A stretch of DNA of 54,321 bases from Pseudomonadota bacterium (GCA_005776585.1 SXOX01000227.1:1-54321); one strand, 5' to 3'. Counted from the first letter of the stretch, positions 7,786 through 16,963 are shown. Translations and numbers: made by a program. Notes: generated by a model from the letters alone, not told the origin.

Positions 7786-8688
7786 TCAACCGTCTTCGGT
7801 CGTGTCAACAGAAACGCGAGCGTCGGGTTCGACGGTCTGCGACGCCTCCAGGCCCGGCTCGGCCTCGACGGGCTCCGGCGCACGTGAGACGGTCACCATC
7901 GCGGGTCGGAGCAAGCGACCCTGGAGCAAGTAGCCGCGCTGCGCCTCCGCGACGACGGTACCGGGCGGAGCCTCGTCGGTGACCCGCTGCTCGATGGCCT
8001 GATGCAACGCCGGATCGAAGCGCTCCCCCTTGCCGGAGAAGGACACGATGCCATTGCGCTCGAAGGCCTGCTCGAACTGTCGCGTGACCATGCGGACGCC
8101 GTCAGCGAGCGCCTCCGGGTTGGACTTTCCGGCGTGGTCGACCGCCAGCTGAAGGTTGTCGAGGATGAGCAGGAGGGAGCGGACGAGCCTCTCGACGCCG
8201 AAGCGCTGCGCCTCCTCCTTCTCCTTCTCCAGGCGCTTGCGCAGCTGCTCGGTCTCGAGGGCACGCCGTGCGAGCTGCTGCTTCAGCGCCTCCGCCTCCG
8301 CCTGCACGGTCTCGGCACGCCGCGACAGCTCGGAGCGGATGGCGTCACGTTCAGCGATCAGCTCATAGATGCGCCGGCGTTGCATGGCCATGAGCTCGTC
8401 GCCGGCACGCAGGCGCTGGGGAGGGGGCATCAGGCTCGGCCTTGGTCGCGGTGAAGGTGGCGGGGGCGGCGCGAACGACTCTTCCTCGAATTCCAGGCCG
8501 ATCTCGGCCCCCTCCGCGGACTCCTCGGGCGTTGCCGGTTCGCGCAGGTCGATCGAGCGCGCGAGCGCGTCCAGGTCGAGGCCCGCGAGGTCGGAGTCAC
8601 CCAGGTCGAGGTGCACGATCCCGACGGAGCCTTCACCCACGGGGTCCTCCTCGACGGCGGCGGGGCGGATGGGCGGTCGAATCGTCAT
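7786..8688 (-). CDS. grpE: GrpE nucleotide exchange factor of DnaK
   Basis: 300 residues, longer than the usual ~200 because of an acidic, proline-containing N-terminal region (about residues 1-105). Then come a long coiled coil (RRRIYELIAERDAIRSELSR through LEKEKEEAQRFGVERLVRSL) and the C-terminal beta domain with the family signature around FDPALHQAIEQ and GTVVAEAQRGYLLQGRLLRPAMVTVS. GrpE releases ADP from DnaK. The ATG at 8688 has GGGAG ahead and overlaps the hrcA stop as ATGA, so the two are translationally coupled. No dnaK or dnaJ gene lies in the window. Confidence 0.95.
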   Translation of the reverse strand: MTIRPPIRPAAVEEDPVGEGSVGIVHLDLGDSDLAGLDLDALARSIDLREPATPEESAEGAEIGLEFEEESFAPPPPPSPRPRPSLMPPPQRLRAGDELMAMQRRRIYELIAERDAIRSELSRRAETVQAEAEALKQQLARRALETEQLRKRLEKEKEEAQRFGVERLVRSLLLILDNLQLAVDHAGKSNPEALADGVRMVTRQFEQAFERNGIVSFSGKGERFDPALHQAIEQRVTDEAPPGTVVAEAQRGYLLQGRLLRPAMVTVSRAPEPVEAEPGLEASQTVEPDARVSVDTTEDG

Positions 8689-9794
8689 TGGCTCTCCCAG
8701 CGTCCGGAGCGGTCGTCTCCGAGGTTCAGTGGCTTGGTGGCCTCGTTCGAGGTGCCGTCCTTCGATGCGCCCGCCGGTGCCTCGACGGCTGAGACCAGGG
8801 CGCTTACGCCCGCGAGCACGCCGATGGTCGAACGGTAATCCAGTCGCGTCGGCCCGAGCACGCCGAAGGTGCCATCGAAGCCGCCGTCGACGCTCACCCG
8901 TGTCGCGACGAGGCTGCACTCGTGCAGGCCCTCCGCGGCGTTCTCGGCGCCAATGAAGACCCGGGTGCCGGTGGCGTCGAGCATCGCGTCGAGCAAGGAG
9001 ATCCAGGTCTCGCGTCGCTCGATCTCTTCGAGCACGGCGCGCGCCTGGTCGCCATGCTGGAACTCGCGATGGTCGAGGAGGTGATGCTGGCCACCGAAGT
9101 GAACCTCGACCTGGGCCGTCGCGCTCGGCAAGGCTTGCCGCGAGAGGTCCAGCGCCTGTGTGCCGAGTGACGTGTGGCGGCTGCGCACCGTATCGAGCTC
9201 GCGATGCACCTCGGCGCGAATGGCGCGCAGCGTCATGCCGACGAAGCGCTCGCACAGGTAGTCCTGGAAGCGGGAGAGCTCGCTCGACGGGTAGTCGATC
9301 TCGAGCCTTAGGAGCGTGTGGTGCACGACGCCGACCTCGGTCGCGACGAGCGCCAGGATGCGGCCGCGACCCATGCGGACGAACTCGATGTGGCGCAGGC
9401 GCTGGTCGTCACGCGGGGCCGTCACCGCAAAGCCGACGAGGCCCGTGGCGGTCGCCATCGCGCGAACGCACGCTCGCACGCGCGAGGACAGCGACTCCGA
9501 CGTCGTGGGCTCGAGCGAGAGCGACGGCGTCTTGAGGACGTCCTCTTGGCGCAAGGTGTCGACGTAGGCACGATAGCCCCGGGAGGTGGGGACACGACCG
9601 GCGGAGGTGTGCGGCTGGGACACCAGACCCTGCTCCTCGAGCAGCGCCATGACCGCGCGAATGGTCGCGGGGCTGAACGGCAGGCCATCGCGGTTGAGCT
9701 CACGCGAGCCGACCGCCTCGCCGCTCTGGATATACCGCTCCACCGCGGCTCGCAGCACCGTCCCCGAGCGCGGATCCAGCGTGATCTCTCCCAT
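8685..9794 (-). CDS. hrcA: HrcA heat-shock repressor
   Basis: 369 residues. The N-terminal winged helix (LDPRSGTVLRAAVERYIQSGEAVGSRELN, then FSPATIRAVMALLEEQGLVSQPHTSAGRVPTSRGYRAYVD) is characteristic of HrcA, which represses chaperone operons by binding CIRCE. The remaining ~270 residues fit the GAF-like and inserted domains of the family. The ATG at 9794 places MGEITLDPR at the start; upstream ribosome binding is weak. It forms an operon with grpE. I looked for a CIRCE element upstream (9795-9862) and saw none, so the operon may be controlled from elsewhere or by another factor. Confidence 0.93.
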   Translation of the reverse strand: MGEITLDPRSGTVLRAAVERYIQSGEAVGSRELNRDGLPFSPATIRAVMALLEEQGLVSQPHTSAGRVPTSRGYRAYVDTLRQEDVLKTPSLSLEPTTSESLSSRVRACVRAMATATGLVGFAVTAPRDDQRLRHIEFVRMGRGRILALVATEVGVVHHTLLRLEIDYPSSELSRFQDYLCERFVGMTLRAIRAEVHRELDTVRSRHTSLGTQALDLSRQALPSATAQVEVHFGGQHHLLDHREFQHGDQARAVLEEIERRETWISLLDAMLDATGTRVFIGAENAAEGLHECSLVATRVSVDGGFDGTFGVLGPTRLDYRSTIGVLAGVSALVSAVEAPAGASKDGTSNEATKPLNLGDDRSGRWESQ

Positions 9795-9862
9795 TCGTCG
9801 GGCGAGGCTAATGGCCACGTCGGGCGGTGTCAACGCTTTCGTCGGCGGTCGTGTGAGGACCG

Positions 9863-12800
9863 CTACGGAAGTGTCAGACGGCGTGACTCGAGGCGCGGCG
9901 CCGGGTTCAAGCTCGCGTCCAGCGCGTCGCGCAGCGTGAGGACCACGATGGCCGCGCCGGACTCCACGAGCGCCAGCGCGTTGGCCCGACCCACGTGGCC
10001 GGGTGCGATGGCCCCGATCGCGGTCCAGTGCCCCGGGACGCCGACCAGCACGCGCACCCCGCTGCCGTCGGTCGCTCCATGGGCGATGACGGTCGCGCCG
10101 CTCGGCGTGACGGCCACGGCCGGATCCACCCCGCCTGCGTCCACGTCCTCGAACGCCCACACGTCGATGACGCTCGCAGTTCCAACCATCAGGCGGCCAC
10201 GCGCCGCGTCCTGCGCGACGACCGTGACACCGCCAGGCGATGCCGTGGCGACGAGGTGATGGCCTAGATCGGCCGCGCTTGCGGGGCCGACGATGCGTGG
10301 GTCGGGCGTATCCGAGGTCCCGTGGGGCACGACGGCCAGCCCACCGAGCGTATGGTCGTGGTACAGAACCCATACGCCGCCATCGCGTGCCACGATCGCC
10401 GTCTCCGAGCCCGGTGCGTCGCGCCAGGCGACGGGCTCGGGCGCGCGGCGCACGAGCTTCTGGCAGACGCCACCTGCGCACACGGCATCCGCCGTACAGG
10501 CCGGCTCGCAGCGCGCGACGGGATCGGGGAAGGCGCACTTGGCTTGACCCGCGACCGTGATGCAGGCCTCGAGCAACGCGCACCCACCGCACGGGAGCGC
10601 GCTCGAGGGCGCGGGTGGCAGGACGGCAAGCGTGGTCAGCGTCGGCGTAGCGTCCGCGGTCCACTGCGCGAGCCGCAGGGTGTGGCTGTGGTCGCTGCGC
10701 GCGACGAAGTAGCTGGCGGCCACGCCGCCATTCTCGGTAGCGACGATAGCCGTGCCGGTACCCGCGCCGGACTCCGGGTCGAGATCCGAGGCGTTGGTCG
10801 GGACGGGCTGGGCGTCGACCGCGGCCGAAAACCGGCGAAGCGCACCGCGGCTCGCGTCCAGCGCGACGCCCACGAGCCGCGTGCCGACGAGGGTCACTGC
10901 CAGCCATCGACCGACGTCGGGACCCGGCTCGAGCACGCCGCCGCGTGGACCCTGCGTCGCCGCCACCACTGGTCCCGAGCCCAGCCCGTCGAGAACCTGA
11001 GCGGACGACGCGAGGTCTGGCATCGCGGCGGTCGTCCCGATGGCGGCCACGACGTCGCCACGGGTCAGATCCCGCGCAACCACCGCCAGCCGCCCGTCCG
11101 GGAGCGCGTTGAGGCTGAGCCAGCCGGACGGTCGCGGCGGAGGCGCCGGCGGTGCGTCCACGCAGCGACAGGAGAGGTCCTCAACGCGGCAGTCCACATC
11201 CCCCGAGGCGGGAGGGATGGCGACCCGAACGGTACCCGCCGGGCACACGAGCGCAAGGCACGTGGTCGAGGCCACCAGGCAGCGCCGGGTGACCGGGTCG
11301 CAGACCCCGTGAGCGCCGCAGTCTCCGCACGGGAGGCGGTCGAGCGCACACCGCCCGGCGACGCAGAACTCGTCACGCCGGCAATCCGCTGGCGAGGCGC
11401 AAACGGGGGCCACACAGGTGCCGCCCTCGCAGCGACTCGAGGCGCAATCTGCGTTCGCGAGGCACTCGACGAAGCGCCGGCACGCACCGCCGAAACACAT
11501 GAGCCCCGGGCAGCACTCCGAGGCGGTGGAGCACGCGGCCTCGGGCACGCATACCTGGCGCTCCGCGTGGCAGCCGTAGCCCTCGGGGCAATCCGCTCGG
11601 ACGCGACAGGGCACCCCGAGATCGCGCGTGGGCGAGCAGCCGATCGCCAAGAGCACGAGCAGGCCGGTGCGCGACGGTACACTCGCACGGCGTGGCGTGG
11701 CGAGGGTGCCCGAGTCTCTCCGCATGCTGCTCAGGACGAGAACGAGCAGGACGACGAGCCCGAACGCTCCAGCCGGCGGACGTCGGCCGGACTGGCAGCC
11801 CGGTGGTCCTGCCCCGGGCAGGGGGAACGGCAGCCCCGAGTCCACCGTGCCGGGCTTGCCGCCGGGGACCGAGTCGATCCTCAGAAAGAGCCCCAGCCAG
11901 TCGGTGTCGATGCCGATGGCGCCAACCGAGACGAGCGACAGCGTGACGGGCAGGTCCCCCAAGAAGCCCGCGAGGGCGGCCGTGTCGAACGGCAGCGAGA
12001 GGAGGCCCCCCTTGGTGAGAACCGCGGTCAGCACCTCCACGCCGAGGCGGATGACCTCGTCAAGGCGAGCTGCGGCGAAGGCGCCGCCACCCACGGCCGT
12101 CACGTTGGCGAGGGTCACGGGCCCGAGCGACAGGATCAGGCTCTTCGGGTTTGCCGGGTCCTGAATGACATCCAGCGCCGCGTCGACGTCGGCTTGCACC
12201 GACAGCAGCCGCATGTAGTCGGTGTCGACGTAGGCCTCGATGCCGACGCCGAAGCCGAGCAAGCGCAGACGAAGGCGCACGCCTTGGCCGCCAGGCCCGG
12301 GCTCGAGGCGAAGCACCGGGAAGCCGTCGACGGTGATCTTTGGAGACAGCGCCACGCGCACCGACGCGGATCGGCCCGCGAGCGCCGCCGTGCCCGGGAT
12401 CAACGCGTCCAGATGACCGGCGCGCAGGTCGAGCTTGCCGTTGGTCAGCGCCGCCAGCTCCGCGGAGTCCAGCCGTGCGCACAGGACGCCTGCGAGGTAG
12501 GCCGACCAGAGGCCTTGGTTCAGGAAGGACTGAGAGATTGCCAGCCCGACGTCGTAGAGTGAACCGTCGGGGAGCGTTCCCGACAGCTCCGGAAACGGCG
12601 AGGTTGCAAAGACGGGGTCGAAGCCCGGATCGGCGGCGCACGAGTGGAGCCGCTCGACGGCCGTCCCTCCCTCGAGGCGTACCGTCAGGCCGCTCGCGAC
12701 CGCTTGACCGGAGACCTCGAAGCCGTCGGGTGCCGGGCGTACGAGCAGCGCGAGGTCCTCGAGCGTGCGCGCCGTGCGGAGCAGCGGCGCCAGCAGGTTC

Positions 12801-13690
12801 GACAGCGTGAGCTTGGCTGCCACCGCGAGCGGTCGGCCATTCAGGAGCTGGTCGAGCAGGGGCTTGGCCGCCAGATCGAGCAGGTCCGCGAGCAGCGGGC
12901 CGAGCGCATCGCCGATGACGTCATTGAGAAACGTCAGCAGATCGCTCCCGAAGTTGGCGATGTCGCAGACCGTGCACTCGACGCACGGGTCGCCGATGTT
13001 GCCGGGGTTCTGATCGGTGCACTCCGGCAGCGCGCAGTCCTGCGTGACCTTGACGCCAATGGCATGCACCGTAATCGTCTTCGCATCCGACGTGAGCGTA
13101 AACCGCCCCGCGGAGTCGACCTCGAGCGTGGCCTCGATGTCGAAGCTTACCTCCGTCATGTACGGCTGGGCCGTGCCCGTCGCGAGGTCGTTGTCGATGA
13201 GGCAGGCCGCGTTGGAGCTAACGAACCCGAGGTCCGCCTCGCCCGCGACGATGGCGGGTTTTTGCAACGCGACCTTGGCGTGATCGACCTTCAGGCCGAC
13301 GCGGGCGGGCGCCGTATTGGGGATGAACGCGACCTCCAGCCCCGCGAGGTCGACGCAGAGCGAGAGACCACGGGCGCCGACCGAGCCCTTGAACGGCCCG
13401 AGCGACAGCGGGATGGCGATCCCGCCCTGCGCGATGAGCTGGTCGACGTCGATGCAGGCCCAGCCCGCGGCGTTGGCGCCGAGCAGCTTGGGCAGCAACT
13501 CCCGGATATGCGACGTGAGCGTCGCGACCCCGGACTCCGTGAGACGCGCCTCGATGGCGCCCTTGAGCACCTTCTTGGCCGGGAACGGGTACTTCTCACC
13601 GGCGAGCTGCACCAAGAGGCCGCTGGGGCCGCAGCCGCCGAACAGGCCCAACGCCAGTGCGACGATTGCGGTGGCGGCGCGGCAGCGCAT
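9863..13690 (-). CDS. Giant surface protein; looks like two lipoproteins joined in frame
   Basis: One uninterrupted frame of 1275 residues. Residues 1-20 are a lipoprotein signal (LFGGC, Cys20). The first module (about 21-635) has long hydrophobic, amphipathic stretches and a CVECTVC cluster and matches nothing I can name. It ends in a hydrophobic segment and two arginines (AFGLVVLLVLVLSSMRR, about 641-658), as in C-terminal sorting tails. Immediately after, residue 656 (ATG at 11725) starts what looks like a second lipoprotein: a basic stretch, TGLLVLLAIGC, a cysteine-rich region (CRVRADCPEGYGC, CASPADCRRDEFC), and a C-terminal part of repeated beta-strand segments that could be a propeller. 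No stop codon lies between them. It may be a true fusion, a lost stop, or internal initiation at 11725. Confidence 0.7.
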   Translation of the reverse strand: MRCRAATAIVALALGLFGGCGPSGLLVQLAGEKYPFPAKKVLKGAIEARLTESGVATLTSHIRELLPKLLGANAAGWACIDVDQLIAQGGIAIPLSLGPFKGSVGARGLSLCVDLAGLEVAFIPNTAPARVGLKVDHAKVALQKPAIVAGEADLGFVSSNAACLIDNDLATGTAQPYMTEVSFDIEATLEVDSAGRFTLTSDAKTITVHAIGVKVTQDCALPECTDQNPGNIGDPCVECTVCDIANFGSDLLTFLNDVIGDALGPLLADLLDLAAKPLLDQLLNGRPLAVAAKLTLSNLLAPLLRTARTLEDLALLVRPAPDGFEVSGQAVASGLTVRLEGGTAVERLHSCAADPGFDPVFATSPFPELSGTLPDGSLYDVGLAISQSFLNQGLWSAYLAGVLCARLDSAELAALTNGKLDLRAGHLDALIPGTAALAGRSASVRVALSPKITVDGFPVLRLEPGPGGQGVRLRLRLLGFGVGIEAYVDTDYMRLLSVQADVDAALDVIQDPANPKSLILSLGPVTLANVTAVGGGAFAAARLDEVIRLGVEVLTAVLTKGGLLSLPFDTAALAGFLGDLPVTLSLVSVGAIGIDTDWLGLFLRIDSVPGGKPGTVDSGLPFPLPGAGPPGCQSGRRPPAGAFGLVVLLVLVLSSMRRDSGTLATPRRASVPSRTGLLVLLAIGCSPTRDLGVPCRVRADCPEGYGCHAERQVCVPEAACSTASECCPGLMCFGGACRRFVECLANADCASSRCEGGTCVAPVCASPADCRRDEFCVAGRCALDRLPCGDCGAHGVCDPVTRRCLVASTTCLALVCPAGTVRVAIPPASGDVDCRVEDLSCRCVDAPPAPPPRPSGWLSLNALPDGRLAVVARDLTRGDVVAAIGTTAAMPDLASSAQVLDGLGSGPVVAATQGPRGGVLEPGPDVGRWLAVTLVGTRLVGVALDASRGALRRFSAAVDAQPVPTNASDLDPESGAGTGTAIVATENGGVAASYFVARSDHSHTLRLAQWTADATPTLTTLAVLPPAPSSALPCGGCALLEACITVAGQAKCAFPDPVARCEPACTADAVCAGGVCQKLVRRAPEPVAWRDAPGSETAIVARDGGVWVLYHDHTLGGLAVVPHGTSDTPDPRIVGPASAADLGHHLVATASPGGVTVVAQDAARGRLMVGTASVIDVWAFEDVDAGGVDPAVAVTPSGATVIAHGATDGSGVRVLVGVPGHWTAIGAIAPGHVGRANALALVESGAAIVVLTLRDALDASLNPAPRLESRRLTLP

Positions 13691-13699
13691 CGGCCCGGC

Positions 13700-14575
13700 C
13701 TAGGCGCAGACGCGGTTGCGACCAGCGCGTTTCGCCCGGTAGAGGTTCTCGTCGGCGCACTTGACCAGATCGATGGGCGTGGCCATCGCCGGATCCAGCA
13801 GCGACACGCCGATGCTGACGGTGACGGGGATGCGGTTGCCCTCGAACTCGAACAGGTGGCTCTCGATGATCTTACGGATCGTCTCAGCGAACTCCCGCAC
13901 TCCCACCGCGTCGCACTCCGGGAGGACGATGCAGAACTCCTCGCCGCCATAGCGCGCGAAGACCTCCTCGCGTCGGACGCGGCGCCGCACGAGCTGGGCG
14001 AGCTCCTTGAGAATGAAGTCCACGGTGAGGTGCCCGAAGTCGTCGTTGATGCGCTTGAAGTGCTCGATGTCGAACATCACGCACGACAAGTTGCGCCCAT
14101 AGCGCCGCGCTCGGCTGTACTCGCGCTCGAGGTACTCGACGAGGTAGCGCTTGTTGGGGATCTGGGTCAGACCGTCCGTTACCGTCATCGTATAGATTTC
14201 TTCGTGGTAGGCGCTCTCGATGTTGGCGCCGGCCAGGAACTTGAAGATCGAGTCGCCGATCTTGACGAGGTCGCCATTGGTCAGGCGTTCACGGACGGCA
14301 AGCTTGTCGTTGAGGTAGGTCCCGTTGGTGCTGTTGAGGTCCACGAGCCACTTGACGCCGTCGTACGTCTCGACGCGGGCGTGGCGACGCGAGACGCTGT
14401 CCATGTCCACCACGATCTGCGTCTCCGGATCCCGCCCCAACGTGACCACATCGTCAAGGAGCTCGAACTTGCGCCCCAGGCTCGCGCCGTAGATGACGAC
14501 AAGGCACTCGTTGCCGGTACCCGCGGACTCGACGATCCCGCGGACCGTAGTGATGAGCGTCTTGGCTTCGACCAT
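13700..14575 (-). CDS. FHA-GGDEF diguanylate cyclase
   Basis: 291 residues. An FHA phosphothreonine-binding domain (about residues 25-105) shows VTLGRDPETQIVVD, SVSRRHARVE and LVDLNSTNGTYLND, the conserved GR, SxxH and N-T-N-G elements. A GGDEF domain follows (about 120-290) with DGLTQIPNKRYL, FDIEHFKRINDDFGH and the catalytic RYGGEEF, so it should make cyclic di-GMP. The position of the inhibitory RxxD site has RREE instead, which suggests no product inhibition. No membrane segment, so it is cytosolic and probably activated by binding a phosphorylated partner. The start at 14575 is where homology begins; the ribosome binding site is poor. It lies 35 bases after the membrane-anchored gene upstream. 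Confidence 0.9.
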   Translation of the reverse strand: MVEAKTLITTVRGIVESAGTGNECLVVIYGASLGRKFELLDDVVTLGRDPETQIVVDMDSVSRRHARVETYDGVKWLVDLNSTNGTYLNDKLAVRERLTNGDLVKIGDSIFKFLAGANIESAYHEEIYTMTVTDGLTQIPNKRYLVEYLEREYSRARRYGRNLSCVMFDIEHFKRINDDFGHLTVDFILKELAQLVRRRVRREEVFARYGGEEFCIVLPECDAVGVREFAETIRKIIESHLFEFEGNRIPVTVSIGVSLLDPAMATPIDLVKCADENLYRAKRAGRNRVCA

Positions 14576-14610
14576 GGGTGCGTGCTTAGAGCTTCCTCCA
14601 ACGCCCGATC

Positions 14611-15564
14611 CTACGGCGACTCCGGGCCGGAGGCAATGCGGCCGGCACGTTTCCGTCCTGCGCGTGTTGCGAAAAATACGACCGCGATGACGAGCCCGAC
14701 GATCCCGAGGCCGCCGAGGAGGACTCCCGCCAGCCAGCCTGCGCCCGCCGATGGCCCGGTGACCGCCGGAGCCGGCTGCGCCTGCCGGGAGACGAGGCGG
14801 TCCTGGCCGACGACCTGGCCGATGCGAATGCGCTGAACCAGCAGCGGACACTCCTGAGCGCCGGCATCCATCCAGTGATGTTCCGTGAGGCCATCGGCGT
14901 CGGTCGCCACGAGCCGGGTCGCGCGCCGGCCCGCGGGATCTCCCGGGAGCGGGTGGACACCGTCGTTCCGCCAGCGGCGCGCGATCGGCTCCTTGGCGCT
15001 GCCGCGAGGTCCGTCGGAGGGGGCCTCGCTCCACCACGTCTCGCTCACGCGACCGTGGCACGCCAGCTCGCGGCCTTGCTCGAGGTCATCGGGACCTTCG
15101 CACGTCTCCTCGGACGAGGCCACGATGACGACGCTGCGGGCGGTCCCGTCCGCCTCGCGCAGATCCGCGCGGATCTCGGAGCGATCGACGAACAGGCCCT
15201 CCGACTGCACCTGTCCGGTGAGGCGCCACGCGACGAGTGAGGCGGTCGAGCCGAATCGGCCCTGGACGAGCCCCGCGACGAGCTGAGCGTCGTCGGACTC
15301 CACCGTGTAGGCCCCACCGGGCTGCCAGTGCATGGTCCAGCGGGTCGTGCGCATCAACCCCGGAAAGACGCCCTCCACCGTGCACGACACCGGAGCCGTC
15401 GGGGGCGGCGAGTGCACCCGCAGCGCCTGCGCGGCTTGCCACGGGCTCAGGCACAGCCAGAGGGCCGCCGCCGTGAGAAGGGCCCGTCGAACGCGTATTG
15501 CGCGCGGTACCAGTTCGCGCTTGCCTTCGCGGGGCCCCGAACCTAGAATCTTCGGTCCGTACAC
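14611..15564 (-). CDS. Exported protein with C-terminal membrane anchor
   Basis: About 317 residues if started at the GTG at 15564; the true start is uncertain because no ATG lies just before the signal peptide. The signal region is VRRALLTAAALWLCLSPWQAAQA. The mature part has beta-strand character and four cysteines spread through it (CTVEG, EETCEG, ELACHG, QECPLL). The end is a single membrane helix (GWLAGVLLGGLGIVGLVIAVVFFA) followed by an arginine/lysine tail. The topology is therefore periplasmic with a cytosolic tail. It is probably cotranscribed with the diguanylate cyclase and might be a sensor partner, but that is inference. Family not recognised. Confidence 0.6.
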   Translation of the reverse strand: MYGPKILGSGPREGKRELVPRAIRVRRALLTAAALWLCLSPWQAAQALRVHSPPPTAPVSCTVEGVFPGLMRTTRWTMHWQPGGAYTVESDDAQLVAGLVQGRFGSTASLVAWRLTGQVQSEGLFVDRSEIRADLREADGTARSVVIVASSEETCEGPDDLEQGRELACHGRVSETWWSEAPSDGPRGSAKEPIARRWRNDGVHPLPGDPAGRRATRLVATDADGLTEHHWMDAGAQECPLLVQRIRIGQVVGQDRLVSRQAQPAPAVTGPSAGAGWLAGVLLGGLGIVGLVIAVVFFATRAGRKRAGRIASGPESP

Positions 15565-15637
15565 CGGTTTTCTCGGGATCGCCGACACCTGACGTGTCGG
15601 ATGACCGCGAAACGGCGCCGGGGATGCGAGGCTGGAC

Positions 15638-16105
15638 GTGGCTGAGTGGGCAGAAAGCATGACGGAAGATAGTACCGCGGACATCACGATCGACGCCGGA
15701 CCGTCGTCGACTCGCGTCGCGCGCGAGCTCGGCTTGGCCGACGAGGAGCTCCAGGCAGCGATCGACGCCTTTCGGCGCGCGCGTCGGCTGCCGTGGCGTG
15801 ACTTCTTTGGCTTCTCCTCCCGTGCCGACGTCGGCGCCGAGGAGATCCACGTGCGCCACGGCTTGGAGGCGCTGCTCTCGGCGGAGCGGCACGTGAGCCG
15901 CGCGGCCTCGACCGTCACGTGCGTGTCTCCGGACGACCCCGCTCGGACCCGATTCGAGCCCACGGTCCGAGCCCTCGATGACCAGTTCAAGTCCATTCTG
16001 TCCGACCTCCGTGTCCATCCGGATCCCAGCCGCATGGTGACATCGTTGAAGCGCGCTCGGCGAATCATCCCGCAGGGGGATGTCCGCCGCCACCTCAGGG
16101 GCTAA
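15638..16105 (+). CDS. Hypothetical protein
   Basis: 155 residues from a GTG (GAGG about 7 bases ahead), or 148 from the in-frame ATG at 15659. No signal peptide, membrane helix or known motif. The N-terminus is acidic and the rest is arginine-rich with helical segments (LGLADEELQAAIDAFRRAR, a PWRDFFGF core, AEEIHVRHGLEALLSAERH). The end, MVTSLKRARRIIPQGDVRR, is strongly basic and could bind nucleic acid or a membrane surface. Three bases separate its stop from the next ATG, so the two form an operon. Confidence 0.6.
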   Translation: MAEWAESMTEDSTADITIDAGPSSTRVARELGLADEELQAAIDAFRRARRLPWRDFFGFSSRADVGAEEIHVRHGLEALLSAERHVSRAASTVTCVSPDDPARTRFEPTVRALDDQFKSILSDLRVHPDPSRMVTSLKRARRIIPQGDVRRHLRG

Positions 16106-16108
16106 CGC

Positions 16109-16444
16109 ATGACTCGATTCCTTCGCGTGCTGCCGCTCATCGTTGCAAGTGGCCTCGGCGCCAGCTGCGCCGAACCGGACCTGTTCGTCGAGTGCAAGCT
16201 CGACAAGGTCATCAACGAGATCTGCAAGACCTCCACGACGCACACGGCCACTTGCATCGTCGAGAAGCACCCGCAGTGCGACGAGGACGCGTGCCTCAAG
16301 TGGCTCGGGCACACGCCCAAGTGCACTCGACCGTGCACCGAGAAGGGCGGCGAGTGCCCTTCCGGTTCTCAGTGTCAGCCGTTCGACGAGAAGGGCGCCA
16401 AGCGCTACTGCGTTCAGAACGGTGACAACATCTCGGTCAAGTAG
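16109..16444 (+). CDS. Small cysteine-rich lipoprotein
   Basis: 111 residues. The signal peptide (FLRVLPLIVASGLGASC) has a lipobox ending at Cys20. The mature protein has ten or so further cysteines in patterns such as CKLDKVINEICK, CIVEKHPQCDEDACL, CTRPCTEKGGECPSGSQC and YCVQ, resembling a small disulfide-bonded EGF- or TIL-like fold. Similar short cysteine modules occur in other exported proteins of this window. It overlaps no other gene and ends 8 bases before the convergent yraN. Confidence 0.75.
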   Translation: MTRFLRVLPLIVASGLGASCAEPDLFVECKLDKVINEICKTSTTHTATCIVEKHPQCDEDACLKWLGHTPKCTRPCTEKGGECPSGSQCQPFDEKGAKRYCVQNGDNISVK

Positions 16445-16452
16445 CTCTCGCA

Positions 16453-16824
16453 TCAGCGGCGCCGCCAGACCTCGTCGGCACGAAACGCGTCCGGCGTGTA
16501 GCGAATCTCACCATCGGGCAGCCAGACCTCAGCGACGCTGAACTCGATCCGCCGGACACGGAGCCGCTCCCGCACGAGCAGGAACTCGGTCGTCGCGACG
16601 ATGCGCGCGCGCTTGGTCATCGTGACCGTCGCAGCGGGCGCGCGCTTGGCGCCTCGCGTGCACGCCTTGACTTCGACGACGACGAGGGTCCCAGCGCGCA
16701 GCGTGACCAGATCGAGCTCCCCGCGGCGTGTGCGGTACTTCGCGTAGAGTACGTGATGGCCGCGTTGGGTGAGCCATTGGCCGACAAGGTCCTCTGCGGT
16801 GTTGCCCAGGTCCGTGTGTGACAT
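16453..16824 (-). CDS. yraN: YraN/UPF0102 family endonuclease-like protein
   Basis: 123 residues, the typical size. It carries the family core: the N-terminal LGNTAEDLVGQWLTQRGHHVLY, then RTRRGELDLVTLRAG (Glu36, Asp38) and LVVVEVKACTRG (Glu51, Lys53). These residues place it in the restriction-endonuclease-like fold with a PD-(D/E)xK-type site (Holliday-junction-resolvase-like). The biochemical role is not established in general. GAGAGG is about 8 bases ahead of the ATG. It is the last gene of the ribosomal block, after rnhB, an arrangement common in proteobacteria. Confidence 0.9.
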   Translation of the reverse strand: MSHTDLGNTAEDLVGQWLTQRGHHVLYAKYRTRRGELDLVTLRAGTLVVVEVKACTRGAKRAPAATVTMTKRARIVATTEFLLVRERLRVRRIEFSVAEVWLPDGEIRYTPDAFRADEVWRRR

Positions 16825-16963
16825 GCGGTGTCCTCTCGCACGGCGCGGGCCAACGCACAGGGCAACAAAATCAGTGACTTACTGGCTTGAGTGCCAGTCT
16901 CATGGTCCCATCATGGCAACGCTGGGTGTCAAAATGGCACTGACACACTAAAGCAAAGACGAG
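16825..16963. other. Intergenic inverted repeats between yraN and rnhB
   Basis: The gap holds two dyads: ACTGGC-ttgagt-GCCAGT (16881-16898) and GTGTCA-aaatggcac-TGACAC (16926-16946). TGGCA/TGCCA recurs several times. They may be structured RNA or binding sites within the operon; no gene was found. Confidence 0.4.

Noticed and set aside
9795..9862. CIRCE element upstream of hrcA
   Set aside because: No TTAGCACTC-N9-GAGTGCTAA dyad or close variant; only a GCTAA fragment occurs.
10322..14836. Long plus-strand frames opposite the 1275-residue gene and the diguanylate cyclase
   Set aside because: Arginine/glutamate-rich translations with no motif, typical of antisense frames in GC-rich DNA.
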